The notes below the pieces were generated by a model. It was not told where the DNA came from and did not search any database. It saw only the letters and a list, made by a program, of their open reading frames with translations. DNA of 64,000 bases from Trissonchulus latispiculum (Eukaryota > Nematoda > Enoplea > Enoplida > Ironidae), in assembly GCA_030248195.1 (NCBI GenBank), contig JASAND010006591.1:1-64000 (forward strand), in the 5' to 3' direction. This document shows positions 46,986-59,399 of this stretch, in pieces. The translations under genes and the position numbers were made by a program. The stretch's first letter is position 1. Each line of letters starts with the position of its first letter.

Positions 46986-47805
46986 GGCGACGCTATTAAA
47001 ACTGGTTGAGTTTAATCTGGGTTTAACCAGGGTTGGTCACCGGAGGAAACTAAAAGAAATATATAACAGTTTCCTGTTTTTTTCGAAGACTTCGAAAAAC
47101 AACTCGCTGGTTTTTCAGGTAAGTTGGATAATCATTTTTTGAAAAAATTTGGTAATATTGAAAAGTTCCAGAAATTTTCTAATTTTTCAGGAAAATTCGA
47201 AAAATTGTCGGCAGCGGTTAGAATTCACTGTTTACTGTTTAAACCCGTTTCAAACCTTAAAATTATGAAAATAAGTTTTCTGGCCTGCAGAAAAAAGTGC
47301 AAATGACACGAGAAAAATTGGGGTCATGTGTGCACTCTTTCAAGCGACAAAAGGAACGATTACTGAAAAATATCAGTCAAAGTGCTCCGGTAAATTGCTA
47401 CCGGCTATTAATTTCAGAGAAATCTCTAATCTTTGTTGAAATCCCCGCCCCCATACCCCCCCCCCGGCAATTACTTGTATCTCTACTTTATCTTTGGGTT
47501 GGACTCTAACATTTAAATACTAAAACACAAACACTCAAGGCTAACGCATGAGTAAAGCTAGCTTGGATGTGCATCGAGCACTGCGTATTATTCAAATTAT
47601 GGAAAATGTACATATGCAGATGGCGTATACGCCCAACTATGTACCAAAAATTTGGGAGCTTAACTTAATCCGTGTAAATCTGTTTATAACCAAGAATTTT
47701 TAAAACAGGAAAATGTTGCGGCAACGGTCGTATAAAGCTTCTAATCTTCCAACGAAGAATTTAGTAACCTACAGCAAATGTGTAAAAAACTATATAACTA
47801 CGTAG

Positions 47806-48284
47806 TAGTGTTGTTGACCGGCCGGGTGGAAAACGGCCAGCCGGCGGCCGGCCGCCGGCCGGCCGGCCGTTGACCGGCCGGCCAAGAGGTGCACTCGGCC
47901 GGACGGCCGGCTGGCCGCCCGGCCGGTCGGCCGTTGCCGGCGGGCCAGCCGGCCGTTGGACGGCCGGAACACGGCCGGCCGGCTGGCCGCGCTTATATTT
48001 CAGCGGTTTATCAAACTTTTCTCAGAAAATCTATTTTAAGTTGTGCTGATACATTTTCATATATTGATTTCTTATTCTGGCACTCATGGGTCAGCCTTCC
48101 GGCCATTTTTAGTCTTTGATTCGTCAGCCGGCCGTTTTTGGCCGTTGGGCCGTCGAACGGCCGGCCGGCCGGCCGTTTGTGGCCGGCCGGCCAGGCGTTT
48201 GCGGCCGGCCGGCCGGCCGTCTTCAGAAGGTCGGCCGGCCGGTACCGGCCGGCCGACGAAAATTTCGGCCGGTCAACAACACTA
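47806..48284. mobile_element. hAT-like MITE made of GGCCGG repeats, perfect 8-bp target duplication
   Basis: Termini TAGTGTTGTTGACCGGCC and its complement are flanked by CTACGTAG (47798-47805, 48285-48292). Two blocks of (GGCC/CCGG)-rich sequence surround an AT-rich middle. Open frames through it are compositional artefacts. Nested in the 45653-48778 element. Confidence 0.87.
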
Positions 48285-48786
48285 CTACGTAGTGTTAGTT
48301 AGAGGACCAATAAGCAACACTAAGGCGAGGACGTTTTAAAAACAAGGAAAACACAATTGCGCCGAAGGCGCAAAATTTTTCCAAAAACTGTTGTCATTGA
48401 ACCTCGATTCTCATTGTGATGCTAATTATTCAGTACCGAGCCAGTTTTTCGAAACCCAAACTAAAACTCATTTATCAAATGTTGGACACTGTGAAACGCG
48501 TAGCTTTAATTCGTCATCTTTTGTTTGTTTTCCACAAAAGCAGTTTCATCGCATCAATGTGGTAAAGATTTGTTGACGATACTATCGAATTTGGAACTTA
48601 AAACCTTAAGACTGCAGTTTTCAAGCATTTTGACTAAAACAACGTTGGTACAACCAAATTTTTTACAATCTGACGAATTTAAAATTAAAGCTTGGCATGA
48701 GCCGATTCACTTTCAAAATCCTCCCGAGCCGAGCCAAGCCGAGTATGCCGTAACAGTCCGGCTCGTTAATCATTTCTAATCCCTAC

Positions 48787-49690
48787 ACAACTACAGCTGC
48801 TAAACCCAAAAGAATATTTAATAGCACAATAATTTCTGAAAAAACATACATAAATACACAAAAATGCAATCTCTAATAAGTACAGGAAATAGTGCACAAA
48901 ATGAACATGAAAATGTCTAAAGTAGTGCCAACACTTTATCCGTTAGTCAGATTAATCAGAATTCATATGACATAAAAATCAATACATAATTCATCCTTAA
49001 CTGGTCAGTAAATGAGTACTAAAAAGGAAATAAGCTAAGAGTAATTTGTATAGAGTTCCACCACCCTTCCACAGAAGTCAACAGACCCCAAGTTCCCTCA
49101 CCAAGCAGAGGCAATATTATCGACGGGAGCAATGTTAATCTTTCTCTTAAAGTTCTCAACTTGAAGATGGGTTACAGTAAAAAATGACAGAAAATTACAT
49201 ACATGACAATCTAAAAAAATATTGACACAAACAAAACACCAGAAATAAATATAGATCACCTAAACTGTATTGCAGTTAGCATTAAGAGTACGTAACTAAA
49301 CAACGAGAGATTCTCAACCTAATAAACAAGGTTAAAAATTAACCTCTAGCATAGAATAACGTTACAAAATTACATTAACTCATGTCTCTTTACGAACAGC
49401 TAAAAACAGAATATTTCAAGGCAAAACTGATCTACGCAAAAAACGAAAGAAAAGTATGACAACCCGTACAAAACCGAGCTGCAAAGCTTCACGCAATAAA
49501 TTATATATACATATTTTCGGTAAAAACAACTCAATATTTTTCAAATATATTTTAAATATTTAAAATTTTAAAAAATCTAATAAAGCAGTTATAATAATTT
49601 GTAAGGTCTATACCATGATGGAGAAAAATTAATTAAATATCAGAGAGAATACAAGACGCACCAAAACATTACAGCATATAAAATACCACA
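48787..49690. other. No gene seen
   Basis: Strongly A-rich on this strand and AT-rich overall, with no supportable coding frame or repeat. Confidence 0.4.
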
Positions 49691-49737
49691 TAATGCAAAT
49701 TGATCGTTACAGTAGGACAGCCTTAAATAGTAGAAAA

Positions 49738-50260
49738 AGGCCAAAGTTAGAATACTGTTCTGAAGTTTGGTCACCTTATACTTTAAAGGACATTGATGTG
49801 ATTGAAAAAGTACAAAGACGTTTTACTGAGAGGTTGCCGGGATGTAAAAACTTATCTTATTTGGAAAGACTAGTGTTTCTTAAATTGGCGTCGCTCGAAG
49901 AACGTAGGATTATTAAGGACTTAGTTTTAGTATATAGAATATTGCACGGTTTGATTGATCTTGATGCCTCTACGTTTTTTGATTTGAACTTGTATGATGG
50001 TACAAGAGGACATCCGTGGAAACTAACCGTTAAAAGGAGTAATTTGGATATACGTAAATACTTTTTTACAAATCGTGTAGTTCCCATTTGGAATTCGCTG
50101 GACTTACAAGTAGTCGCAGCAGAGTCGTTAAGTTTATTTAAAAACCGCCTTGCTCATGTCTCGCTTCTTAAATTCACCAAGGGCAGGGGATTAGTAGCTG
50201 GCTAACCGGCCCACCTATTGTAATAAAGTCCTTGTATGTTTTGTGTTGATAAGCTATTTA
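49738..50260 (+). pseudogene. 5'-truncated non-LTR retrotransposon (CR1/L2-like 3' end)
   Basis: From RPKLEYCSEVWSP onward the frame carries the C-terminal RT-adjacent region of CR1-group LINEs: IEKVQRRFTERL, LERLVFLKLASLEERR, DLVLVYRILHGLIDLD, TRGHPWKL, FFTNRVVPIWNSL and LFKNRL. It ends at TAA 50203-50205, with an AATAAA at about 50221. The RT catalytic domain is missing, so the copy is a typical truncated insertion. It lies in the 3' flank of the REPS gene in opposite orientation. Confidence 0.85.
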
Positions 50261-50261
50261 C

Positions 50262-51009
50262 CTTTTACTGTTTACAGAGAACTGTTCAATCTATATTGTG
50301 TTGATTGGTTGGAATAAATTAAATTAACTAAAAAAACCGAAGCTTAAACTAAGTGTAACAACAGGAAGACCTACAAATTTTGAATTTTAACCTACACTGA
50401 ACAAATTAAAGATTCTTATATTTCGTAAAATTCAACAAAATAATAATCTGGCACTATTTTGGAGCCACACGATGATGACATAATATATTCATCCATTAAT
50501 TACGTAGTATATATCTAGTTATGCACCTAAGCATCCTGTTATCACAAAACACTGAAAATATCGACAGATAAAGGCAAAGCAGACAAATTAACATAAAAAA
50601 TCAAATTTCCGGCAAACGCAAAATCTTTACAAAGATGACACTAGGATGTAAATATTTAAAATGCGTATAATTTTACTGGTTTTCGTTTAGGGCAAAAATC
50701 GGAAATACCGTAATATTTAGAAATATCGATAGTACTGTCAAAGCTTGACTGTATACTGCCTTAAAAATAACAAAATTGTAAACACAATGCCATCTGTATA
50801 ACGTTGTAACAGTAACGTTTTGTTGACTGTATTAAATGGAATTCTATATAAAAGTTGATGATACATACATTTCTGTACATACATACATACATGTACATTT
50901 CTAAAAGTGACTCAACTACCAATTAAACTACTGAAATTTTCTTAACTTTTGATACCTTATTCTAAGTTTAGTTGACGCATACAAACTACGTAATAGGCAC
51001 TCCCTATAG

Positions 51010-51073
<64 letters not shown>

Positions 51074-51720
51074 TACGTATATATATATTATAAGTTTATT
51101 GTAAATGAATCAAGTACGGACAAAAAATGTAGTCAAAATAAACACAGCATCGAAAACACGTAAGTACCAAGCATAAGACAAGACCCTACGTAAAGAAAAA
51201 ATTACAAAGCCATGTTAATACTTGACTGGAAACAAACTCTGTTAGAACTGGCAATCCAAAAATTAACAAAAGCATCACATACAATAAGACGAAGATCCAA
51301 GGAAGAAAGAAAGAAGATACATTTGGTTAAAACTGACCGAAAAAACCCCAAATCACAAAATCCACAAATTAACAAAAATGATACGAAGTACTAACTTCAA
51401 GCTTTTCAGAAACCACCCCAAGCGAATATGGTTTTTCAAAATTAATTCTTTCAAATAGACTAGTTTTCGCAGAACAGACATTTCCAAACCACTATTCTGA
51501 CAAAAATTCCCAGAGTCAAAACCCCCTCAAACAATACCAAAAATCCAACCAAAAAAGCATAACTGCCTCCTAATGTTTTCATAAAAATTTTAGGTAACCA
51601 AGAAATCTAACCCCTAACCACCACTCCCACAAAAACACCAAACAGGGCCTTATGAGTCAAAAAACAATTCAGAAATCCAATAAATCCTGGGGAAAAAGCA
51701 CAAAGACCCTTTCCAATCCC
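50262..51720. other. Non-coding, with a TA microsatellite
   Basis: AT-rich sequence containing a TA run (about 51012-51090, with a few G and C interruptions). The last few hundred bases are probably the 3' UTR of the REPS gene (minus strand), but no polyadenylation signal was assigned. Confidence 0.45.
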
Positions 51721-51722
51721 TT

Positions 51723-52246
51723 TCAGGAACCTGTAGAGGTGACCGACTTCACTGCACTGTGAGGAGCTGTGGACACAGAAGGCGCCCCAGTAACAGCAGC
51801 TGCAGAGTGGGAAGAGTCCAGCTGGCTGAGCAGTTGTTCTAGGCCCAGCCGGCTGTCCAGGAGGCGTGCCAGCTGCCGGTCCAGATGAGCATTGACCGCC
51901 TCCAGTCGCTGACAGCGGTCACGCAGACGGCCCCGGTCCGGACCCAGCTCAGAGTCGTTCCGGGAAGGTTCAGGTCCCGGTTCGGCCGGGTCCGCGGGAC
52001 CCGAATGGGCCCCGGTGGGTCCATCGTCCTCCAGGTCAAGCTCCAGCATGGGGGCCTGGGATAGGGCCGATTCCAGGGCGGCCAGGCGTTGGGCCAGCCG
52101 GCTGTGAGCGGAGTCTAGAGCCGAGGACAGACCGCCGGTTGCTGGGTCGGTCTGGCAGGCGGCATCGGTCCGACTTCGACCTAGCTCTTCAGCCAAGACC
52201 CCACCACCGTTGGTGCTGGTGGTGAAAGGCGCATCAGTGAATGCTT
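51723..52246 (-). CDS. reps-1: REPS gene exon 4, coiled-coil end
   Basis: Acceptor TTTATTTCCAG|A. Encodes two heptad-rich segments (LAQRLAALESAL and QRLEAVNAHLDRQLARLL) and stops with TGA at 51725-51723. Confidence 0.88.
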
Positions 52247-55200
52247 CTGGAAATAAAACAGGAAAACATTTGAAAACACAAGATTAAAAAACTCTATTGA
52301 ACCATCATGTTCATTAACACATTCCAAAAACTTGTCAACAAAAAGTTTGCTGCACCTGAAAGTTACGAAAAAATGGAATTACATGCAGCAGGCGTCTGCT
52401 AAGTTAATTAATAAAATACAGACAGGCACACTAGCGTAGCCAGAAAAAAATTTCGGAGGGGGCAAGTCAAAAATGCCCTGAAATTTCTACCGCAACTGAA
52501 CCACTGGAGGCAAAGTTCAAGCAAAATTTAGGACTTTTTGGAATATTTTCGTGGAAAAGTAGCGCCGCAGGCGAAAATTTTTCGAAATATTTATTCACGC
52601 TGCTGCTACTCATTAAAATGTATTCTTTTGCCTCCGATTTCGGGGGGGGGGCATGCCCCCCTTGCCCCCCCCTGGCTACGCGCCTGGACAGGCATGTGTC
52701 TTTTCTTATCGAGGAAAATGAAGCTGTCATCAAAACTTCTGCCTCACTCACTATCAGGTGCCCAGAAAATGTCCAGTTTTCATTTTAAGGATTATTGGTC
52801 AAAATTTCCAAACATTTGACAGGCTATTTTTACTGTCTTCAGCATTTTTCGGCCATTTTATTCCCTCTGCTCACTTTCGGTCTTCCACCGCCCTCCCTCC
52901 ACTTTTTGGCCTAGACAAAACCCAGAGTACCCGGTCCATCATCCATTCCAAACATACAACAATAACAGACCACAAGTCCTAAATAAATCAAACCAACAAA
53001 ACCATTCAACTGTAGACTAACCTTGAGCTGAAAGTGTAGTGTAGCCAGAGCCGCCGACAGCAATCGTCGACGGCAACGGTCGAAGGGTTGGGGCGCCAAC
53101 AGCTCTGTTAGCGGCGGACACGGCAGATTTGGTGGTCAGATCCAGGGAGGCGGACCGGATATGCCGGGCGGGCCGGGGCGGGGGAGGTGGGGGCGGTTGA
53201 CCTCCTTTGGGACTCAGCAGCTCCAGGGGCGATTTGGTGGTGCCGGTGGTACCTTTGGTGGTCGTTACGACTGTGGAGGGCTGAGAACCAGTCAGGACCC
53301 GGGGGGCACCGGAACCAGAACCAGGAGGCAGATTATTACTGGGATGAGATTGAACCTCACGACTGCTGATGTGGGAGGGAAGGGTGGCGGAGCGTTTCTT
53401 GACGGCAGCCAAGTCTTGACCACCACCGTAGGACGTCGAGGCTAGGACAGAGCCAGACTTCAGGGGTATGGGTCGGGCAATCTGGTGGACCAGACCCCCG
53501 GTCTGTGAGGGACCGACAAAATCAGCTGTCCCAGAGGCTGAGGTGCTGGTAGGTGGGAGATTTGTAAATTGGCTTAGGCGCGGTGTCACATTACCCGCTA
53601 CGGAGGAGCCGCCGGCAAAGGTCGATGAAGACTGTTGCCCCGCCACTGTGTTCCCAGAAAATCCAATCCCACCGCCACCGGTAGCGATGGGTGTTGGATT
53701 TTCAGAGGAACCACTACCGACAACAAACGAATCAGCAAAGGTACTGACGGCGCTGGAATCCGCGTAGACGGGAATCCCAGTGCCGGGAGCACGCGGCGGT
53801 GTCAGCGCAGAGCGTGGCGGCCGTAGCTGGTCGGGTAAGCTGTCCGGGATCGGGATGTGGGCCTTCTTCCGCAGCACAATCAGATGCATGGCGATACAAA
53901 ACTCTTCCAGATTGAGCCAGCCGTCCTGGTTCAGATCGGCCAGGGTCCAGACCTGGGACAGCTCCTCCCGACTCAGCTTGGAGCTTTCAAAGAAGGCTAG
54001 GACAGCGGGATGAGCGCCCTCCAGGGCACCCCCTTCTTCGGCGGCATACCCTCCGGCCTGGCAGCATTCTGCCTGCAGTTTCTGAAAATAACTATGATAG
54101 TAGTCACGTGAGGACAGATCAATACTGTAGGGATCAAAGTCGGAGAGGCTGCAGGAATCGGCCATTGATAGGGCGTCCACATCTTCTAGTAGGTTTTGAC
54201 TGAAACAAACAACCGGAAAACCACATAACCTATTTACGCAGAAGAAAATAATGTAAATTGCCCGATAAATATATACGCATTGTTACCAATTTAGTATTGG
54301 AGTGTAAACAACTAGCGTAACGATTAGTGATAGGCGCTGGATATCCGCATATTATCTCAATAATTTATACAAGTAACAAAAATGCTCCGCACAAAGGGGA
54401 TAATATGTGTGTTGGGCCTATGTCTATCCTTTAAATTCCGGTTGAGAAAGGCATAAATCCGACACCGCAACAGTTGCTCAGCTCACTTAGGACTTTCATT
54501 TGATACCAAATTTTACCACTTTTGAAAAATTTTATTTTTGACCCAAAATCGCCTAAGTCCCCACCCCACCCCACCACAGCACTCTACAGCCACTTTGGGT
54601 ATACAGTTCTATGACAAAAGTTGCTCAGCTCACTTAGGGCTTTCATTTGATATCAAACTTTACCACTTTTGAAAAATTTTATTTTTGACCCAAAATCGCC
54701 TAAGTCCCCACCCCACCCCACCACAGCACTCTACAGCCACTTTGGGTACGCAGTTCTATGACAAAAGTTGCTCAGCTCACTTAGGGCTTTCATTTGATAC
54801 CAAATTTGACCACTTTTGAGAAACTTTATTTTCGACTATTTGACCCTCCCACCCGACTTACCCTTCAAACGGCAAAGTAGAACCAGCCCAGCAAAATAGG
54901 TACGTCGGACGGCAAAACGAATACCGGGAATGAGCTGGGCACACCAGAAAACCCCTATAGACAAAGTTTTGAGAGGCCAGGTAGAGCCTACTATGGACCT
55001 CCAGGAAGCGGTTTCCGACTTGACCCTCCCGACGGCAAAGTGGAACCAGCCCAGCAAGATGGGTGGGTCTGACGGTAAAACTGACTGCGGGAATCGATTC
55101 TCCGTGCCAGAAAACCATTGTATGGAAGATTTGAGCTTTCAAAGTTAAATAGATAGCGAGAAATTTCGATTTTTCATTTTTCAAATTTTCGGTATCTTTG

Positions 55201-55668
55201 ACGGGCCACTGTGGTCGCTAGGGAAGTGATAGAGAAACGCAACCTAGACCGTTAGTTAGTTCAATATTATGTAATTTCTGAATATAAAAAGAAATCAGCT
55301 CCAGCTCGTAACGTTCGACCTGAGCGACGACCACAAAAATGGTCACTTTTCGCTATGAGCCGACTTTGCCGACTTTTAGGTTGGCCCACCGCTGCAGATC
55401 ACGTGAAAGCGGCGAACATTATGTACAATATAACCATCAAATAGGAGAAACCGGAAAAAAACGTCTCCGCCATAACCGGTCCGGGGCGCAACTTTTTAAC
55501 AGTAAGTGATACGGGGCTGAAACTTCACAGACATACTAAACTCGATGTGCTCTACAATTTGCGCATGAAACCTGCGCAGGATTTTGCGCAGCTTCTGCGC
55601 AGCTTATTTTACACTGTCTCCAGCCACTTTTCACACATATTATAGGGGTCGCTGCCGCGACCCCTATG

Positions 55669-55707
<39 letters not shown>

Positions 55708-58638
55708 GTTTTAGACAAATATAGTTACAGTAGAATAACCGTTGACATTACAGACAAAGTAATGAAACGGTCGCAAAATTTTTGAAGAAAACTTATAGCG
55801 ATATAATATAGTCGAATATATACAAATCCGTCAATAAAAATAGGCGGATATCTCACTGCTGTCGCTGGTTAATTCAATTTAATTATTTCAAATTTTATAC
55901 AATATATAAATCTGTACTGTAGTGTACTGTACCGTTCAGAGTCAGGACTCATGGGTTGTCCGGGATCCTGAGCACCGTCCGAGTCATCAAAGGACGCCCA
56001 TTTGTGATCAGAGGCGCCACTGGATTGACAGCTGGAATTTATGCTGGATACGGACAGTCTGTAAAGAAAACAGAAAAAAACATGACCAATACAGGAACAG
56101 ATAAGTGTTTCGGACCCAACTCGGTATTTTATATCCATTTCTCTGGATTTTCCTTAGCGGGGGAGGGCGTCCCCCACTCACTATAAGGATGGCTTTATTT
56201 TACTGGGGGGGCACCCCCCACTCTTTTGGGCTTCCCCCCCACTCACCCTAAGGTGCCCAGAAATAGCCAAATTTTTAGGATTTTTGGTCAATAGTTTCAA
56301 TTTTTTTCCGGCTTCGCCGGGAATTTTTGACCAAAAATCGCCTTTTTTGGTGCTAAAACTTGACTTTTAAGCACTTTTAAGCATACAGCATTAGTTAGAG
56401 CAGTGTATGTGGAAAACAGGCTATTTATACAGAATTTTTAGCACTTTTGGCCCATTTTATTCCCCCCACTTATTTTTGTCTAAAATAAACCCAGTAAGGT
56501 GTCCAGAAAATGCCAAATTTTAAGGATTTTTGGTCAAAATATTCCGGCTACCCGCCGGAACTTTTTGTCTAAAAGATTTTTAGTCTATTTTGGTATTAAA
56601 ACTTGATTTCTGAACACTTTTTAACTTAGCTATAAACCAAACTAACTGGGCTTTTTCTAGACGAAAAAAGTGGGGGTGGGACGCCCCCTCACTAGTGGGG
56701 GGGGGGAACCCAAAAGTGGCGAGGAGGAATCCAAAGTGGTCTAAAATTGACAAAGGTGCAGTAAAAATAGCCTGTTTTATACATATACTGCTATAACTAT
56801 GCTAAAAAGTGCTCAAAAATTGAGTTTGAGTACCAAAATAGACGATTTTTGAGAAAAAATTCCAGCGAAGCCGGAAAATTTTTGAAAATTTTGACCAAAA
56901 ATCCTTAAAATTTGGCATTTTCTGGGCACCTTATGGTGAGTGGGGGGGGGGAGCCCAAAAAAGTGGGGGTGGGGCCGAGTGGGGGGGAAGGGGTCGAGTG
57001 GGGGGAGGAACCCAAAAACTGGTGGGGGGCGCCCCCCCACCCCCCCCCAGACTAACGTACTTACTTAAAAGTTACTTTTGGTGGCCAAGAGAAAACCAAG
57101 TATGTTATTTTGTATCAAAATTTCATACATAATATATATACATTAATTCAGCAAGATATATATAACAATAGCTGGCAGGCACCCCATGTTGTTATATAAA
57201 AGAAGCACCATCCCATGAATTCAGTGGAAAATAAATAAATCATAGTTAGCTATTTTCCGGAAAAACTTACTGCAATAAAACTAGTGTTCCCTACGTCTTC
57301 CTGGGCTTATTCTAGTGGGGGCAGGGCTGAGGGTCCCCCCATAAACGACCTCCCTCCCCAACCAGAGGGTGCCCCTTTGGCACCAAAATTTGCTCCGCAA
57401 AATTAGCTCCGGTGGCCAACTTTTCAATTTTCCAGCTTCGCCGGAGATAGTGTCTGCCTTATTACAACTAAATCTGCTTATTTTGCGATAAAACCAACTT
57501 TTAAAGGATGTGCAAGAAACATACCGCTATTTTTGGCATATTTTTAGAAAAACTTTCGCCCCCTAAACTCCTTGCAACTCGGACTCTGTACTTTTGGGGG
57601 GGGGGCAAAGAGGCCCCCGATGAAAAAAATCCCTAGAATTAGCTGGCTTATTTTTACTGGGGTGGGGGTGGGGGCCCCCCCCACTCGGCAACCTCCCCCC
57701 GTCATAAATTTTGACCTCCCCCCATAACCCAAAAACTTGCCAGATTTCACCATTTTTACCCTAAATTTTCAAAAAATTTTCCGGCTTCGCCGGAATTTTC
57801 GCTATTTTAGCGTAAAAACACCTAAAATTAGTCATTTTTTAGCGATTTTTGGCAATTTTTCCACAAAAAAACGTAAAAATTTGCAAAATTTTTCCAAAAA
57901 TATGCCCCCCCACTTTTGGTGAGCCCCCCCATAAATTTTGGCCTAAAAATCAGCCAGATTAGCCCAGATCATCAAGTGTTATTCTGTTTACTTGACAGTT
58001 TGCTTCAAAGCGTTTGTGCAGAGGCAAATACACATGACGCATTTTTAGCGATTACTTAAACTATTTTTATTTTAGAAAAGTTTCAGAAATTTACAACGAA
58101 AGCTTCCATTTAAAGGGCAACTTCGCAAAAATTTGCCAACTTACAGTTGGGACAAAATAAAAAAAAGGTTATATGAAGTGATCCGCCTTGCGAAGTGAAG
58201 TCAGGTGAAGTACCAGCACTCACTTCATGTAAGCCTTTATTTGGGCGCAACTGTGGTTTAGCAGATTCGGAGGCGGCGCGCGAAACTATAGTCGGTCTAT
58301 TGCTGATTGATATATATATATATATACGTATATATACCATCTGTAAATTAAAATTAAAATCAGGATTACTTAATATTATTTGTTGGCGTGACTACAACTA
58401 ATCAACAATATAGGTGTATACGTACGCACCTGGTCGCAGGACCACTATCATTGGCCAGAGTGTCAGTTTGCACAGAAAGTTTTGAAATCGTCGTCGCTGC
58501 GTTGTGGGCAGTTGAAGTTCCGCCTGTGTGTCCGGCAGAGGCAGAAGAAATTTCGCCTTGCTCTGCACCAGAACCGTTCTGAGACGAATTCCAACCACCT
58601 CTTCCCACCAACTTATATCCAAAGTCAACTTCCGTCAT
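51723..58638 (-). CDS. reps-1: REPS-family EH-domain endocytic adaptor, four exons
   Basis: Exons 58638-58430, 56058-55933, 54199-53022, 52246-51723; all GT-AG with phases 2, 2, 1; 678 residues. The EH domain lies in exon 3: paired helices, VWTLADLNQDGWL with a full EF-hand loop (D-x-N-x-D-G), and EEFCIAMHLIVLRKK then PIP.SLPDQL, as in REPS EH domains. Next are Ser/Gly/Pro-rich sequence, PPPPPPPRP with RSASLDL (compare RSSSLDM in vertebrate REPS), and a C-terminal coiled coil (RLEAVNAHLDRQLARLL...LEQLL) matching the RALBP1-binding end. Role by family: binds NPF proteins and links Ral/RALBP1 signalling to endocytosis. Vertebrate REPS has an additional N-terminal EH domain not seen here. An SKLS/WASFDD region precedes the EH. 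A composite repeat begins 43 bp upstream of the ATG, and CAG at 58658-58662 could be an acceptor, so 5' exons may exist beyond it. Confidence 0.85.
52429..52686. mobile_element. hAT-like MITE, 258 bp, perfect 8-bp target duplication
   Basis: Termini CACTAGCGTAGCCAG and CTGGCTACGCGCCTG are flanked by GACAGGCA (52421-52428, 52687-52694). G/C runs next to the right end. In the last intron of the REPS gene. The same terminus starts at 63917. Confidence 0.87.
53022..54199 (-). CDS. reps-1: REPS gene exon 3 with EH domain
   Basis: Acceptor GTTTCAG|T, donor CTCAAG|GTTAGT. Holds the EH domain near its start and then the Pro/Ser-rich region with PPPPPPP and RSASLDL. Notably G+C-rich against the AT-rich introns. 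Confidence 0.9.
54369..55665 (-). mobile_element. Composite satellite-bearing element, inverted copy
   Basis: Read on the minus strand it repeats 33714-35282: hairpin AGGGGTCGC-GGCA-GCGACCCCT (55665-55644), CTGCGCAG-rich body, two units like the 147-bp satellite (about 55140-54850), two to three units of the GTGGTCAAA satellite (54840-54470), and the terminus GCGGAGCATTTTTGTTACTTGT at 54369. It sits in intron 2 of the REPS gene next to TA runs. Confidence 0.75.
55933..56058 (-). CDS. reps-1: REPS gene exon 2
   Basis: Acceptor TTTCTTTACAG|A, donor GAACG|GTACAG, phase 2 at both ends. Encodes a Ser-rich stretch and HKWASFDDSD, resembling a WVSFAD segment before the second EH domain of vertebrate REPS. 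Confidence 0.8.
56156..57965. repeat. Cluster of CTTCGCCGGA / G-run MITE copies
   Basis: At least four copies or pieces in tandem or nested: about 56156-56470, 56470-57055, 57300-57560 and 57640-57965. Each has CCGGCTTCGCCGGA-type or complementary cores, ATTTTTAGC-like flanks, and long G or C runs with GGTGCCC/GGCGCCC. All lie in intron 1 of the REPS gene. Proline-rich open frames here are artefacts. Confidence 0.6.
58430..58638 (-). CDS. reps-1: REPS gene exon 1 (first visible)
   Basis: ATG at 58638-58636 is the first ATG of the frame; it encodes TEVDFGYKLVG and a Ser/Thr/Gly-rich segment. Donor GACCAG|GTGCGT. Could be an internal exon if the upstream CAG is used. Confidence 0.7.
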
Positions 58639-59399
58639 TATAATAATGCCTTCAATAAAGTAAACTGACACATGTATTATGTAGGGGCGCGATAGCGCCT
58701 CTACATAATATGGGTGTAAAGGCGTCTGCGCGGCCCCTGGAGACCATGTTGGCCTGGTGCCAGCTAATTAGAGGTCCGGGAGGGGTAAAAAGGTTACCAT
58801 CGTAAAGTACTCGAGTAGTACTACAAGTATCACCATACTTTTGGTTAAAATTCGGAACTTCGAAATTTTGCACTAGGCGATAGTTACCGTGCGGTTGTTT
58901 TTTTTCTCGGTTAATAACGCTTATTGGAAGTGCATTTTCTAGCGAAGTGTTGGAACGATGTGGGCATTTTGGTCCAATGCTACTATGATATGTTGGTAGA
59001 CAGTATCCCCCCATGCTACCAAACGAAGGTCATTTTGGCACTCGGCCAACTTTGGCTCTGTGCCAAGGCCCTAAAGTCGGACTTTCGCTATTTTGGCACT
59101 TCGGTTGAAATCAACTTTTTTTCACAGGCTAGCAGCTAGATCGGTTTGGTTTATTTTATTTGAATATTTGGGACTATGCGCTCAAAGTAACGAGGGGGAT
59201 TTTTTAATTTCGCTCTGTAGCTTTCAGGAGATGGGCCCAAACTTTGCATTTTTTCACCTGTTTTGGCGAAAAGTTTCTAAGTCCCACTTTTACTAGAAAT
59301 GGCCTAAAAGTCGCTAAAAATGGCGTTTTTCGGCCCTCTGGTGGTACCCATATATAGTAAATCGGGGTCGCGGAAAACGATGAGCATACTGCCGAGGTC

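Larger units (their letters stand above)
45653..48778. mobile_element. 3.1-kb hAT-like element with perfect 8-bp target duplication
   Basis: Termini TAGAGATGATGCCGAGTCGG and the complement of TAGAAATGATTAACGAGCCGG are flanked by ATCCCTAC (45645-45652, 48779-48786). GAGCCGAGCC words lie near both ends. No transposase frame; nested insertions include 47806-48284. It starts about 690 bp upstream of the collagen start codon. Confidence 0.8.
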
